Shown piece after piece: positions 36,027 to 45,281 of a stretch of 64,000 bases of DNA. This DNA comes from Haloactinomyces albus (GTDB lineage: Bacteria; Actinomycetota; Actinomycetes; Mycobacteriales; Pseudonocardiaceae), in NCBI RefSeq assembly GCF_031458135.1, contig NZ_JAVDXW010000001.1:3596001-3660000 (forward strand). The letters run 5' to 3'. Position numbers and translations under genes: made by a program. How positions within the stretch are numbered: position 1 is the first letter of the stretch; each line of letters begins with the position of its first letter. Under the pieces are notes generated by a model. The model worked only from the letters and a program-made list of their open reading frames with translations. It had not been told where the DNA came from and ran no database searches.

Positions 36027-37439
36027 GTGAGTGACGGCCTGTTCGACAGCGACCTGTTCGGTGGGCAATCGCCCGGTGGGGATTCGTCCGAGACGGACCT
36101 GTTCGGCGCCGAGGTCGACGATCGTGCGGGCGAACGACTTGCCGAGAATGCGCCACTGCCGGTGCGGATGCGGCCGCGGTCCCTGGATGAGGTGGTCGGT
36201 CAGGACGAGCTGCTCGGTCCCGGAGCGCCGCTGCGCAGGCTGGTGGAGGGCGCGGCCCCGGCCTCGGTCCTGCTGCACGGGCCGCCCGGTACGGGCAAGA
36301 CGACACTGGCCGGCCTGGTGTCCCGGGCCACCGGACGGCGTTTCGCCGCACTGTCGGCCCTGTCGTCCGGAGTCAAGGAAGTTCGTGCGGTCATCGAGGA
36401 AGCCCGGCGGCGGCTCGGCCGCTCCGGTGAGGCCACGGTGCTGTTCATCGACGAGGTCCACCGCTTCTCCAAGACTCAGCAGGACGCGTTGCTCGGTGCG
36501 GTGGAGGACCGGACCGTGCTCCTGGTCGCGGCGACCACCGAGAACCCGTTCTTCTCCGTGGTCTCTCCGCTGCTGTCGCGGTCGTTGGTGCTGCAGCTGC
36601 GCAGCCTGGACGATGCGGATGTCCGCGAGCTGGTGCGCCGGGCGATGACCGAGGAACGTGGTCTGCGGGGAGCTTTCCGCCTTGCCGAGGACGCCGAGGC
36701 GCATCTGGTCGCGCTCGCAGGCGGGGACGCTCGCCGTGCTCTGACGGCGCTGGAGGCAGCGGCGGAGGCCGCGGGTTCCACCGGAGCCGAGGTGATCGAC
36801 CTGGCCACGGTCGAGGCCACGGTCGACAAGGCGGCCGTGCGCTACGACCGCGACGGCGACCAGCACTACGACGTGGTCAGCGCGTTCATCAAGTCGATCC
36901 GCGGTTCGGACGTGGACGCGGCGCTGCACTATCTGGCCCGCATGGTCGAGGCGGGCGAGGATCCGCGGTTCATCGCCCGCCGTCTCGTCGTGCACGCCAG
37001 CGAGGATGTCGGCATGGCCGATCCCACGGCACTGCAGACTGCGGTGGCGGCCAGTCAGGCCGTGCAATTCATCGGGATGCCCGAGGGGCGTCTCACGCTG
37101 GCGCAGGCGACCGTCCACCTGGCCACGGCTCCCAAGTCGAACGCCGTGATCACTGCGGTGGATGCGGCGCTGGACGACGTGCGTGCGGGCAAGGCGGGAG
37201 CAGTGCCCGCGCATCTGCGGGACGGCCACTACGCGGGCGCGAGCAGGCTGGGGAACGCGCAGGGTTACCGGTACCCCCACAGCAGGCCCGAAGGTGTGCT
37301 GGCGCAGCAGTACCCACCGGACGAACTGGTCGGCAGGAACTACTACGAGCCCAGCGGCCGTGGTACCGAACGAGCGCTCGGTGAACGGCTGCCGAAGTTG
37401 CGCGACATCGTGCGCGGGCAGGCATCGGATACGGAATGA
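36027..37439 (+). CDS. rarA: Replication-associated recombination AAA+ ATPase RarA/MgsA
   Basis: 470 residues. Walker [10 protein letters not shown], Walker B FIDEVHRF, sensor 1 [10 protein letters not shown] and the C-terminal MgsA domain (SLKSIRGSD-type [20 protein letters not shown]) are present. Acts at stalled replication forks together with SSB. The GTG at 36027 lies 7 bases after a TAGCGT -10, so the mRNA is probably leaderless. The N-terminal ~40 residues are an acidic leader with repeated DLFG motifs (SDLFGG, TDLFGA). Confidence 0.95.
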   Translation: MSDGLFDSDLFGGQSPGGDSSETDLFGAEVDDRAGERLAENAPLPVRMRPRSLDEVVGQDELLGPGAPLRRLVEGAAPASVLLHGPPGTGKTTLAGLVSRATGRRFAALSALSSGVKEVRAVIEEARRRLGRSGEATVLFIDEVHRFSKTQQDALLGAVEDRTVLLVAATTENPFFSVVSPLLSRSLVLQLRSLDDADVRELVRRAMTEERGLRGAFRLAEDAEAHLVALAGGDARRALTALEAAAEAAGSTGAEVIDLATVEATVDKAAVRYDRDGDQHYDVVSAFIKSIRGSDVDAALHYLARMVEAGEDPRFIARRLVVHASEDVGMADPTALQTAVAASQAVQFIGMPEGRLTLAQATVHLATAPKSNAVITAVDAALDDVRAGKAGAVPAHLRDGHYAGASRLGNAQGYRYPHSRPEGVLAQQYPPDELVGRNYYEPSGRGTERALGERLPKLRDIVRGQASDTE

Positions 37440-37572
37440 GTCCGGATACGCTCGGCCGCACCCCGAGGGGCGAACGGACACGACGGGAGTCGTCCGCAAG
37501 TGCGGAACGGGCGCGATCGCCGCGCAGCGAGTTCGACCCGCGCGAGTGCACGTGAGACGAAGGAGGCAACTG

Positions 37573-38538
37573 GTGGAGTGGCGGATCGTGGTGACCCGCT
37601 CGGTTCCGGAACCGGCATTGGACCTGCTGCGCGAGGTGGGGGAGGTCCATGTTTGCGAGCAGGAACGGCCGTTGCGGACCTCCGAGTTGCACGAGGCCGT
37701 CCGGGGGGCACATGCGATCGTGACGATGGTGCACGACCGCATCGACGGTGCTGTGGCCGACGCTGCGGGCTCTCGGTTGCAGGTCGTGGCCAACGTCGCG
37801 GTCGGCTACGACAACGTCGATGTCGATGCTCTTGCCCAGCGTGGTGTCACCGTCACCAATACTCCCGGCGTGCTCGTCGATGCCACGGCCGATCTGACTC
37901 TCGGCCTGCTGCTGATGCTCACCCGGCGCCTGGGTGAAGGCGAGCGGCTGCTGCGCTCGGAGACGCCCTGGTCCTGGCATATGTCGTTCATGCTCGGCAC
38001 CGGCCTGCAGGGCAAGACGCTCGGCATCGTCGGGCTCGGCCGGATCGGGCAGGCGGTGGCCCACCGAGCCCGCGCCTTCGGCATGGAGATCGCCTACACC
38101 GGCCGCAGCCGCGCGGACCCCGACGTGGCGGCCGCGCTCGGGGCCCGCTACCTGCCCCTGGAGCAGCTTCTGGACGAGGCCGATGCGGTGTCCCTGCACT
38201 GCCCGCTGACAGAGGCCACCCGTCACCTCGTCGACGAGAAGGTGCTGGAACGGATGAAGCCCTCGGCGGTGCTGATCAACACCAGCCGCGGCCCGGTGGT
38301 CGACGAGCAGGCCCTCGCCCGCGCGTTGGGGAGGCGGTCCATCGCCGGTGCGGCGCTGGACGTGTTCGAGCACGAACCGAAGGTCGAACCCGATCTGCTC
38401 GATCTGGACAACGTGGTGGTGGTGCCGCACCTGGGGTCGGCCACGACCGAGACGCGTACCGCGATGGCCGTGCTGGCCGCCCGCAACGTCGTGGGGATGT
38501 TGGACGGCACCGGGCCGAGCACCCCGGTGAGCGCCTGA
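37573..38538 (+). CDS. NAD(P)-dependent D-2-hydroxyacid dehydrogenase (glyoxylate/hydroxypyruvate reductase type)
   Basis: 321 residues. The Rossmann motif GIVGLGRIG is near 155, with catalytic Arg in NVAVGYDN/INTSRGPVVD region, Glu in the AALDVFEHEP stretch and His in VPHLGSAT. Interconverts a 2-keto acid such as glyoxylate or hydroxypyruvate with its D-hydroxy acid; exact substrate not determinable. The GTG at 37573 has AGGAGG at 37561-37566. The gene stands between rarA and a DUF948 gene and ends in a hairpin. Confidence 0.9.
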   Translation: MEWRIVVTRSVPEPALDLLREVGEVHVCEQERPLRTSELHEAVRGAHAIVTMVHDRIDGAVADAAGSRLQVVANVAVGYDNVDVDALAQRGVTVTNTPGVLVDATADLTLGLLLMLTRRLGEGERLLRSETPWSWHMSFMLGTGLQGKTLGIVGLGRIGQAVAHRARAFGMEIAYTGRSRADPDVAAALGARYLPLEQLLDEADAVSLHCPLTEATRHLVDEKVLERMKPSAVLINTSRGPVVDEQALARALGRRSIAGAALDVFEHEPKVEPDLLDLDNVVVVPHLGSATTETRTAMAVLAARNVVGMLDGTGPSTPVSA

Positions 38539-38542
38539 TCGG

Positions 38543-38571
38543 CGGGCAATTTCGCGAGAAATTGGCGCCCG
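38543..38571. terminator. Hairpin after the D-2-hydroxyacid dehydrogenase gene
   Basis: CGGG-CAATTTC, loop gcga, GAAATTG, 3-base bulge, CCCG: a mostly perfect stem 5 bases after the stop codon. Confidence 0.55.
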
Positions 38572-38719
38572 TCGCTTCGAGGGGTGGTCCTATCGAAGGC
38601 GACCAGCCAGCCGTGCACGTTGTTGCGTCGAGGACGCGGTAGCCTGACCGGGATCATCACACTGAGGCCGGTGTGTCGGCGTCAGTGGCGCAACAACCAT
38701 GTGGAACCCGGGAGGGCAC

Positions 38720-39124
38720 GTGACGCCCACGCAGATCGCCGCGCTGGTCGCAGCGGGCGCGTTCGTGCTACTGGTCGTACTGTTGGCGATTCCGCTGATC
38801 AAACTCGGCCGCACGCTGGACGAGGCGACCAACGCGATCCGCAAGGCGCACGAGAACTCCGATCCTCTGTTCACCGGTGCGAACACCACGCTGACCCACG
38901 TCAACACCCAGTTGGAACGGGTCGACGGCATCACGGCGAACGCCAAGGCGGTCAGTGGCAACGCCTCTGCGTTGTCCTCGCTGTTCACCGCTACACTGGG
39001 TGGCCCGTTGGTGAAGGCAGCCGCTTTCTCCTACGGCGTGAGCAAAGCCTTGCGTGCTCGCCGCAAGCGTAAGGACGAGCCTGCGGGCAAGCACTCCCGC
39101 CGAGGTAAGGGGGGTCGCAAGTGA
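38720..39124 (+). CDS. DUF948-family membrane protein
   Basis: 134 residues: one membrane helix at ~7-27, then a helical segment with regularly spaced TLDEATNAIRKAHEN and NTTLTHVNTQLERVD patterns of the DUF948 family, and a Lys/Arg-rich C-terminus. The GTG at 38720 behind GGGAGGG gives a normal family start; an in-frame ATG at 38699 would add seven residues. Overlaps the next gene by GTGA. The pair directly precedes alaS, as in mycobacteria and Streptomyces. Function unknown. Confidence 0.85.
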   Translation: MTPTQIAALVAAGAFVLLVVLLAIPLIKLGRTLDEATNAIRKAHENSDPLFTGANTTLTHVNTQLERVDGITANAKAVSGNASALSSLFTATLGGPLVKAAAFSYGVSKALRARRKRKDEPAGKHSRRGKGGRK

Positions 39125-39483
39125 GGCGCTTGTTCTGGTTCGGTGCCGGTGTCGCCGCCGGGGTCGCCCTGAGCCGCAAGGTCGGGGAGACGGCGCGCAA
39201 AGCCACGCCGGAGGGAATGGCCGACCAGCTCGGCAGTGCGGTACGCGAGTTGGCCGGGGCGGTCGGCTCGTTCGGCGCCGAAGTGCGTGCCGGTATGACC
39301 GAGCGGGAGCGCGAGCTTCACGAGAGCGTCACCGAACGCAGTGGCGTGGACACCGGGCGCCGCCAGCGCCGGATGGAGTTCGGCGGCACGCTCTGGCCCA
39401 ACGGGACAGGATCGAGCGAAACGCAGTCGGGCGGCGACGGCGGTCGTCCGGCGGCCCGGCGAGCTCGCCGGGCGGGGCGCTGA
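39121..39483 (+). CDS. Small uncharacterised protein with N-terminal hydrophobic segment
   Basis: 120 residues. A short hydrophobic start ([14 protein letters not shown]) is followed by an amphipathic helix ([20 protein letters not shown]) and a Gly/Arg-rich disordered tail. Resembles the conserved small gene between DUF948 and alaS in other actinobacteria. Translationally coupled to the DUF948 gene by a GTGA overlap, which suggests the two products work together at the membrane. Confidence 0.78.
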   Translation: MRRLFWFGAGVAAGVALSRKVGETARKATPEGMADQLGSAVRELAGAVGSFGAEVRAGMTERERELHESVTERSGVDTGRRQRRMEFGGTLWPNGTGSSETQSGGDGGRPAARRARRAGR

Positions 39484-39571
39484 GGGTTCCGCGCGAACAC
39501 GCGGGCAACCGCCCACAGGCGTCTCGCCGAGATCGAGACCGGCCGTCCGCATCCTTGCAAAGGACACCATC

Positions 39572-42256
39572 GTGCAGACCCACGAGATCAACAACCGCTT
39601 CATCGAGCACTTCCGCAACACCGGTCACACGGTCGTCCCGAGTGCCTCGCTCATCCTGGACGATCCGAACCTGCTGTTCGTCAATGCCGGGATGGTGCAG
39701 TTCAAGCCGTACTTTCTGGGAGAGGTCCCCGCGCCGTACCCGCGGGCCACGAGCATCCAGAAGTGCGTCCGCACCGCCGACATCGACGAGGTCGGCAAGA
39801 CCACCCGCCACAACACCTTCTTCCAGATGGCGGGCAACTTCTCCTTCGGTGACTACTTCAAGGAAGGAGCCATCGAGCACGCCTGGCAGCTGATCACCGC
39901 CTCGCAGGACTCCGGTGGCTATGGTCTCGAACCCGACCGGATCTGGGTCACCGTCTACAACAACGACGACGAGGCCGCCCGGCTGTGGAACAAGGTGGCC
40001 GGGCTTCCTGCCGAACGCATTCAGCGGCGCGGGATGGACGACAACTTCTGGTCGATGAACGTGCCGGGGCCATGCGGTCCCTCCTCGGAGATCTACTACG
40101 ACCGCGGCCCCGCCTACGGCCAGGAGGGCGGTCCGCTCGTCGACGAGAGTCGCTACATCGAGATCTGGAACCTGGTCTTCATGCAGGACCAGCGCGGAGA
40201 GAGCACCGGTCCAGGCAAGAGCGATTTCTCGGTTCTCGGTCCACTGCCCGCGCAGAACATCGACACCGGTATGGGAGTGGAACGGGTCGCCTGCCTGCTG
40301 CAGGGTGTGGAGAACGTCTACGAGACCGACCTCGTCCGCCCGGTCATCAACATGGCCGAGGAGCTTTCGGGGCGTCGCTATGGTGCCGATCCGAACGACG
40401 ACGTGCGCTTCCGGGTCATCGCCGACCACGCGCGCACGGGCGTGCTCCTGGTCTCCGACGGGGTGACCCCGAGCAACGAGACCCGGGGCTACGTGCTGCG
40501 CAGGCTGCTGCGCCGGATCGTGCGTTCGACGCGCCTGCTGGGCGTGCACGAGCCGGTGCTCGGCGAGTTCGCCCAGGTCGTCCGCGATGCGATGGCACCG
40601 AGCTATCCCGAGCTGACCACCGAGTTCGAGCGCATCGACTCGGTGATGCGCAATGAGGAAGAAGCATTCCTGGCCACGCTGTCGGCCGGGTCGAAGATCT
40701 TCGACATGGCGGCCACCGAGACGCGCAGGGCCGGGAGTACGCAACTGCCCGGCTCGAAGGCGTTCCAGCTGCACGACACCTACGGTTTCCCGATCGATCT
40801 GACCCTGGAGATGGCCGCCGAACAGGGGTTGTCGGTGGACGAGCAGGGTTTCCGGGACCTGATGAGCGAGCAGCGCAGGCGAGCCAAGGAGGACGCCAGG
40901 GCGCGCAAGACCGCGCACGCCGACACGTCCACCTACCGCTCGCTGCTGGACGAGCACGGAACCACCGAGTTCATCGGCTACACCGATTTGCAGGCGCAGA
41001 GCCGCGTACTCGGTCTGCTGGTCAACGGGGCACCGGTGCCCGCTGCGGGAGAGGGTAGTGAGGTCGAGCTGATCCTGGACCGCACACCGTTCTACGCCGA
41101 GGGCGGTGGCCAGATCGCCGACACCGGACGGTTGGTCGGTCCCGGGGTGGAGCTCGAGGTCACCGATGTGCAGCGCGCGGTGCCGGGACTGTTCGCGCAC
41201 CGTGCGCGGGTCGTCGCCGGTGAGGTCGGTGTGGACACCAAGCTCGAAGCCGGGGTGGATGTGGATCGGCGCCGCGCCATTGCCCGGTCGCACTCGGCGA
41301 CCCACCTCGTGCACGCGGCCGTCCGCAGTGCCTATGGCAAGCGAGCCGCCCAGGCGGGCTCACTGAACTCCCCCGGCCGCATGCGGTTCGACTTCACCGC
41401 GCCCTCGGCGGTCTCGGCTCCGGTGATGTCCGGTGTCGAGGAGGAAGTCAACGAGTACCTGCAAAACGATGTCGAGGTACAGGCCTACAACACGACGATG
41501 GACCGTGCGATGGAGCTCGGCGCGGTCGCGTTGTTCGGCGAGAAATACGGTGACCAGGTCCGCGTGGTCGACATGGGCGACTACTCGCGTGAGCTGTGCG
41601 GCGGTACTCACGTCGGCAGCATCGCTCAGCTCGGCGTGGTCAAGCTCGTTTCGGACTCCTCGGTCGGCTCGGGAGTGCACCGGGTCGAGGCACTGGTCGG
41701 CATGGACGCGATGCGCTACATCAGCAAGGAGCACATGCTGGTCAACCAGCTCACCGAGCAGTTCAAGGTGCGTGCCGAGGACCTGCCGGATCGCATCGAG
41801 GGCATGGTCACCCGGCTGCGCAACGCCGAGAAGGAGCTGCAGCAGCTCCGTGTCGCCCAGGTCCTGCAGTCGGCGGGTGAGTTGGCCGGGCGCAGTGTCG
41901 ATGTCAACGGCGTCAGCCTGGTCGCCGAGCAGGTACCGGACGGGGTGGACGGCAACTCGTTGCGCGCACTGACCGGGGAGGTCCGCGGGCGTTTCGCCTC
42001 GCGGCCCTGTGTGGTGGCGCTGTTCTCGGCGGATCCGGAATCGTCGAAGGTGAGCTTCGTGGTCGCGGTGAATCGCGACGCGCAGGACCGCGGTCTCGCG
42101 GCGGGCAAGCTCGTGCCGTCCTTCGCCGAACACGTCGGTGGTCGTGGTGGCGGCAAGGCCGACATGGCCCAAGGCGGTGGTTCGGAACCGGCCGGGATCA
42201 CTGCGGCGGTCGGTGCGCTGCGCCGGGAACTCGAGCAGGTGGTGGCGCACGGGTGA
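39572..42256 (+). CDS. alaS: Alanyl-tRNA synthetase
   Basis: 894 residues with catalytic domain (~1-250), tRNA-recognition domain, editing domain with [10 protein letters not shown] (HxxxH) and CGGTHVG zinc ligands, and a C-terminal oligomerisation domain ending in [14 protein letters not shown]. The GTG at 39572 starts with the standard [20 protein letters not shown] is at about 39560. Its stop overlaps ruvX (GTGA). The alaS-ruvX-mltG-aroE order is conserved in actinobacteria. Confidence 0.97.
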   Translation: MQTHEINNRFIEHFRNTGHTVVPSASLILDDPNLLFVNAGMVQFKPYFLGEVPAPYPRATSIQKCVRTADIDEVGKTTRHNTFFQMAGNFSFGDYFKEGAIEHAWQLITASQDSGGYGLEPDRIWVTVYNNDDEAARLWNKVAGLPAERIQRRGMDDNFWSMNVPGPCGPSSEIYYDRGPAYGQEGGPLVDESRYIEIWNLVFMQDQRGESTGPGKSDFSVLGPLPAQNIDTGMGVERVACLLQGVENVYETDLVRPVINMAEELSGRRYGADPNDDVRFRVIADHARTGVLLVSDGVTPSNETRGYVLRRLLRRIVRSTRLLGVHEPVLGEFAQVVRDAMAPSYPELTTEFERIDSVMRNEEEAFLATLSAGSKIFDMAATETRRAGSTQLPGSKAFQLHDTYGFPIDLTLEMAAEQGLSVDEQGFRDLMSEQRRRAKEDARARKTAHADTSTYRSLLDEHGTTEFIGYTDLQAQSRVLGLLVNGAPVPAAGEGSEVELILDRTPFYAEGGGQIADTGRLVGPGVELEVTDVQRAVPGLFAHRARVVAGEVGVDTKLEAGVDVDRRRAIARSHSATHLVHAAVRSAYGKRAAQAGSLNSPGRMRFDFTAPSAVSAPVMSGVEEEVNEYLQNDVEVQAYNTTMDRAMELGAVALFGEKYGDQVRVVDMGDYSRELCGGTHVGSIAQLGVVKLVSDSSVGSGVHRVEALVGMDAMRYISKEHMLVNQLTEQFKVRAEDLPDRIEGMVTRLRNAEKELQQLRVAQVLQSAGELAGRSVDVNGVSLVAEQVPDGVDGNSLRALTGEVRGRFASRPCVVALFSADPESSKVSFVVAVNRDAQDRGLAAGKLVPSFAEHVGGRGGGKADMAQGGGSEPAGITAAVGALRRELEQVVAHG

Positions 42257-42762
42257 CTGACCACAGTCGGGAACCGGCCCGCGGTCGGGAATCGGTGGGG
42301 CCGCACCATCCGGATGAATCGGCCGATGCGGGCCCCGGGCGGCGACTGGCCGTGGACGTGGGGGCGGTACGGGTGGGGATCGCCGTGAGCGATCCGAGCC
42401 CCGTGCTGGCCACCCCGCTGGTTACCCTGAAACGTGATGAAGCCGGGAGTACGGATCTGGCCCGGCTCGCAGAACTCGTCACCGAGTACGAGGTTGTCGA
42501 GGTCGTGGTCGGGCTGCCGAAAACCTTGGCCGACAGGCACGGGAGCGCTGCCGAGGCGGCGCAGTCCTATGCCGAGGCGCTTGCGTCGAGAGTGTCACCG
42601 GTTCCGGTTCGGTTCAGTGACGAGCGGCTCACCACCGTCACCGCCAGTCGCGTGCTCACCGAACGGGGCGTGCGCGGCAAGCGCAAGCGGGCCGTGGTCG
42701 ACCAGGCGGCTGCGGTGGAGATCCTGCAGGCATGGTTGGACGCCCGCGGCCGGAGCGGATGA
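42253..42762 (+). CDS. ruvX: RuvX/YqgF-type Holliday junction resolvase homologue
   Basis: 169 residues. The RNase H-like fold begins at ~30 with [16 protein letters not shown] (first Asp), then VVVGLPKTL with the following [13 protein letters not shown] and a final [10 protein letters not shown]. Family members process pre-16S rRNA 5' ends in some bacteria and were earlier proposed as resolvases. The first ~28 residues are a low-complexity extension. Coupled to alaS by a GTGA overlap. Confidence 0.92.
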   Translation: MTDHSREPARGRESVGPHHPDESADAGPGRRLAVDVGAVRVGIAVSDPSPVLATPLVTLKRDEAGSTDLARLAELVTEYEVVEVVVGLPKTLADRHGSAAEAAQSYAEALASRVSPVPVRFSDERLTTVTASRVLTERGVRGKRKRAVVDQAAAVEILQAWLDARGRSG

Positions 42763-42773
42763 GAGGATCTTGC

Positions 42774-43994
42774 GTGAGCGATGATCTCGGCCTGTTCGCC
42801 GACGACGCCGGTGATCCGCAGCGGTATGGCCGTAGAGAGGCCCGTGCGGAGCGGGACCGTTTCCGGCGTCGCCGTCGCCGCCGTATCGTGACGGCCGTCG
42901 CGGGTCTGTTCGCTCTGCTGATCGTGGGCGGCGGTGCCCTGTACGGGACGAGTCAACTGTTGAAGATCGGCAGTTACGAGAACTACGAGGGTTCCGGCAG
43001 CGGCGAAGCGGTGATCGAGGTCGAGCGCGGTGACACCATCAGCGCGATCGGACGGACGCTGGCCGAGCATGACGTCGTGGCAAGTGCCACGGCATTCGTG
43101 GAGGCCTCCAGGGGCAATGCGGAAATCGGTGGTATCCAGCCCGGCTTCTACTTGATGAAGAAGAAGATGTCCGGGGCCAGCGCGGTGCAGCGGATCCTGT
43201 CCGACAAGGCCAGTGTGGGCCGGGTGGAAATCCGCGGTGGCATGCGCTTGGAGGACCAGACGAGGCCGAATGGTGACGCCGTACCGGGGATCCTGTCCCG
43301 CTTGGCCGAGGCCACCTGCGTCGGATCGGGTGGTCCGGACACATGTGTGACCAGCAAGGAGATGCGCACCGCGGCTGCGCAGGCCGATCTGGCCGAACTG
43401 GGAGCGCCGGAGTGGGCGGTCGACCCGGCCTCGGCCGCGAAGGCCGAGCGGCGGCTGGAGGGGCTGATCATGCCCGGCATTTACCACGTCGAGCCGGGAA
43501 GCAGTGCCGAGGAGGTGTTGAGTTCGGTGCTGACGGCATCGAAGGCGAAGCTCCAGGCCGCGGGGATGCCCGACACCGCAGAGGGAACCGGGTTCTCGCC
43601 GTACGAAATCCTCACGATGGCCTCGCTGATCCAGAGTGAGGCCATCAAGAAGGACTTCGGCAAGGTCTCGCGAGTGATCCGAAACCGGCTCGAGACGGAC
43701 ATGCCGCTGCAGTTCGACTCGACGATCAACTATCCGCTGGACAAGCCGACGCTGTTGACCGACCCCAGCGACCGCGAACGTCCAGGCCCGTACAACACGT
43801 ATCTGAACACGGGGTTGCCGCCCACGCCGATCTCCTCGCCGAGCGAGGAGGCCATCGACGCGGCCGTGAACCCGACGCCCGGAGAATGGCGGTACTTCGT
43901 GCGGTGCTACAAGGACGGTACGTCGTGCTTCTCGGAGACCAACGAGCAGCACAATGCCGCTAGGAGGAAGGCGGAGGCACGTGGTGCTATCTGA
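42774..43994 (+). CDS. mltG: Endolytic murein transglycosylase MltG
   Basis: Cuts nascent peptidoglycan strands outside the membrane. 406 residues: cytoplasmic Arg-rich N-terminus (~1-38), one membrane helix (~39-60), LysM-like domain (~85-150), then the YceG catalytic domain. The active-site region reads ASLIQSEA, keeping the second glutamate of the usual ExE pair, followed by VSRVIRNRLETDMPLQFDST and YNTYLNTGLPPTPI. The GTG at 42774 is 11 bases after ruvX. Overlaps aroE by about 11 bases. Confidence 0.93.
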   Translation: MSDDLGLFADDAGDPQRYGRREARAERDRFRRRRRRRIVTAVAGLFALLIVGGGALYGTSQLLKIGSYENYEGSGSGEAVIEVERGDTISAIGRTLAEHDVVASATAFVEASRGNAEIGGIQPGFYLMKKKMSGASAVQRILSDKASVGRVEIRGGMRLEDQTRPNGDAVPGILSRLAEATCVGSGGPDTCVTSKEMRTAAAQADLAELGAPEWAVDPASAAKAERRLEGLIMPGIYHVEPGSSAEEVLSSVLTASKAKLQAAGMPDTAEGTGFSPYEILTMASLIQSEAIKKDFGKVSRVIRNRLETDMPLQFDSTINYPLDKPTLLTDPSDRERPGPYNTYLNTGLPPTPISSPSEEAIDAAVNPTPGEWRYFVRCYKDGTSCFSETNEQHNAARRKAEARGAI

Positions 43995-44865
43995 CGAAGT
44001 GCTCTCCGAGCAGGCACCGGCCACGGTCGTTCGCGCGGGTGTGGTCGGCTCTCCCATCGAACATTCGCTGTCACCGGTGCTGCACGGAGCCGCCTACACC
44101 GCCCTGGGTTTGGAGCACTGGACCTACGAGCGGATCGAGCGCGATGCGGACGGCCTGAGGAGGCTGGTCGATGAGCTGGGTCCCGAGTGGGTGGGGCTGT
44201 CGGTGACGATGCCCGGCAAGCGTGCGGCACTGGAGATGGCTTCGGCGGCCACCGATCGGGCGGTGGCGGTCGGGGCCGCCAATACCCTGGTGCGACGTTC
44301 CGATGGGGGTTGGTACGCGGACTGCACCGACGTGGACGGCGTGACCGGCGCGTTGCGTTCGGCGGCAGGCTTCACGTCCGGCCGTAGCGGGTTGCTGCTC
44401 GGGGCGGGCGGTACGGCTGCTGCGGCACTCGCGGCTTTCGCCGAACTCGGGTTGAGCGAGGTCACGCTGGCCGTCCGTGAACCCGCCCGCGCCACCGGAG
44501 TGCTGGACACCGCCGAGCGGGTCGGGCTGCGGGTCCGGACCGAACGGCTCGACTCCCTCGATCTGTCCGTGGCTTCCTCGGCTGCCGACGTCGTGGTCTC
44601 CACCCTGCCCGCGGGCGCGGTGGATGCGCACGCCCGGGAGTTGACGGGTGCGGCGTGCCTGCTCGACGTGATCTACCACCCCTGGCCGACCCCGTTGGCC
44701 ACCGCGGTGCAGCAGGCCGGGGGAATGCTGGCTACCGGACTGGACATGCTGCTGCATCAAGCGTTCGGCCAGGTCGAACAGTTCACCGGGTATACCGCGC
44801 CACGGGAGCGGATGCGTGCTGCGATGCACACGGCGACGGGTGGTGCTGTGCCGCTCCCGCTGTGA
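43984..44865 (+). CDS. aroE: Shikimate dehydrogenase
   Basis: NADPH-dependent step of the shikimate pathway (3-dehydroshikimate to shikimate). 293 residues. Substrate site GSPIEHSLSPVLH, catalytic Lys79 in SVTMPGK, AANTL, Asp115 in CTDVDG, and the dinucleotide loop LLLGAGGTAAA are all present. GTG 43984 is preferred because GGAGG (43973-43977) is 6 bases away; GTG 43981 is possible. It is 3.5 kb from the other aro genes, with the PTS locus and peptidase gene in between. Confidence 0.95.
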   Translation: MLSDEVLSEQAPATVVRAGVVGSPIEHSLSPVLHGAAYTALGLEHWTYERIERDADGLRRLVDELGPEWVGLSVTMPGKRAALEMASAATDRAVAVGAANTLVRRSDGGWYADCTDVDGVTGALRSAAGFTSGRSGLLLGAGGTAAAALAAFAELGLSEVTLAVREPARATGVLDTAERVGLRVRTERLDSLDLSVASSAADVVVSTLPAGAVDAHARELTGAACLLDVIYHPWPTPLATAVQQAGGMLATGLDMLLHQAFGQVEQFTGYTAPRERMRAAMHTATGGAVPLPL

Positions 44866-44937
44866 TGGGCGGATGCGTTCGCGAGCACGGCACACCGGAG
44901 GGTTGCCGGGCAGGCAGGGCCGTGTATTCGTGGTGGA

Positions 44938-45207
44938 CTACTCCTCGTCGAGATCGGTGCTGATGAGTTCGACGATCCGGTCCAGGGCCGCGTCGGCGCC
45001 CTCGCCCTCGGCCGCGAGCACGACCTCGTCGCCATGGGAGGCGCCGAGCGTCATCAGCCCCAGGATGCTGCCTGCCTCAACCGGAGGGCAGCCGTCCTTG
45101 CAGATGGTGATGTTCACCGACTGTGCTGCCGCGGCCTTGGCCAGCACGGCGGCCGGACGCGCGTGCAGGCCCACCTTGCTGGCCACGGTGACCCATCGTT
45201 GCGGCAT
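44938..45207 (-). CDS. ptsH: Phosphocarrier protein HPr
   Basis: Carries phosphate from enzyme I to EIIA in the sugar phosphotransferase system. 89 residues with the phospho-acceptor His15 in GLHARPAA; Ser47 is in EAGSILGL at the regulatory site, though actinobacteria lack a classic HPr kinase. It lies 74 bases after the EIIC gene on the same strand and may share its transcript. The ribosome-binding site is weak. No ptsI gene is in the window. Confidence 0.96.
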   Translation of the reverse strand: MPQRWVTVASKVGLHARPAAVLAKAAAAQSVNITICKDGCPPVEAGSILGLMTLGASHGDEVVLAAEGEGADAALDRIVELISTDLDEE

Positions 45208-45281
45208 GGTTTTCCACTCTCGTCGGTCCGACTTTCCTTCGCACCTTCGCCGACAGCGGTGCGCTTTCGTCGCCTGCGGTC

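Noticed and set aside
42253-42340. Possibility that the low-complexity N-terminus of RuvX is non-coding and the gene starts later
   Set aside because: The GTGA overlap with alaS is typical of this operon, and no later start has a ribosome-binding site.
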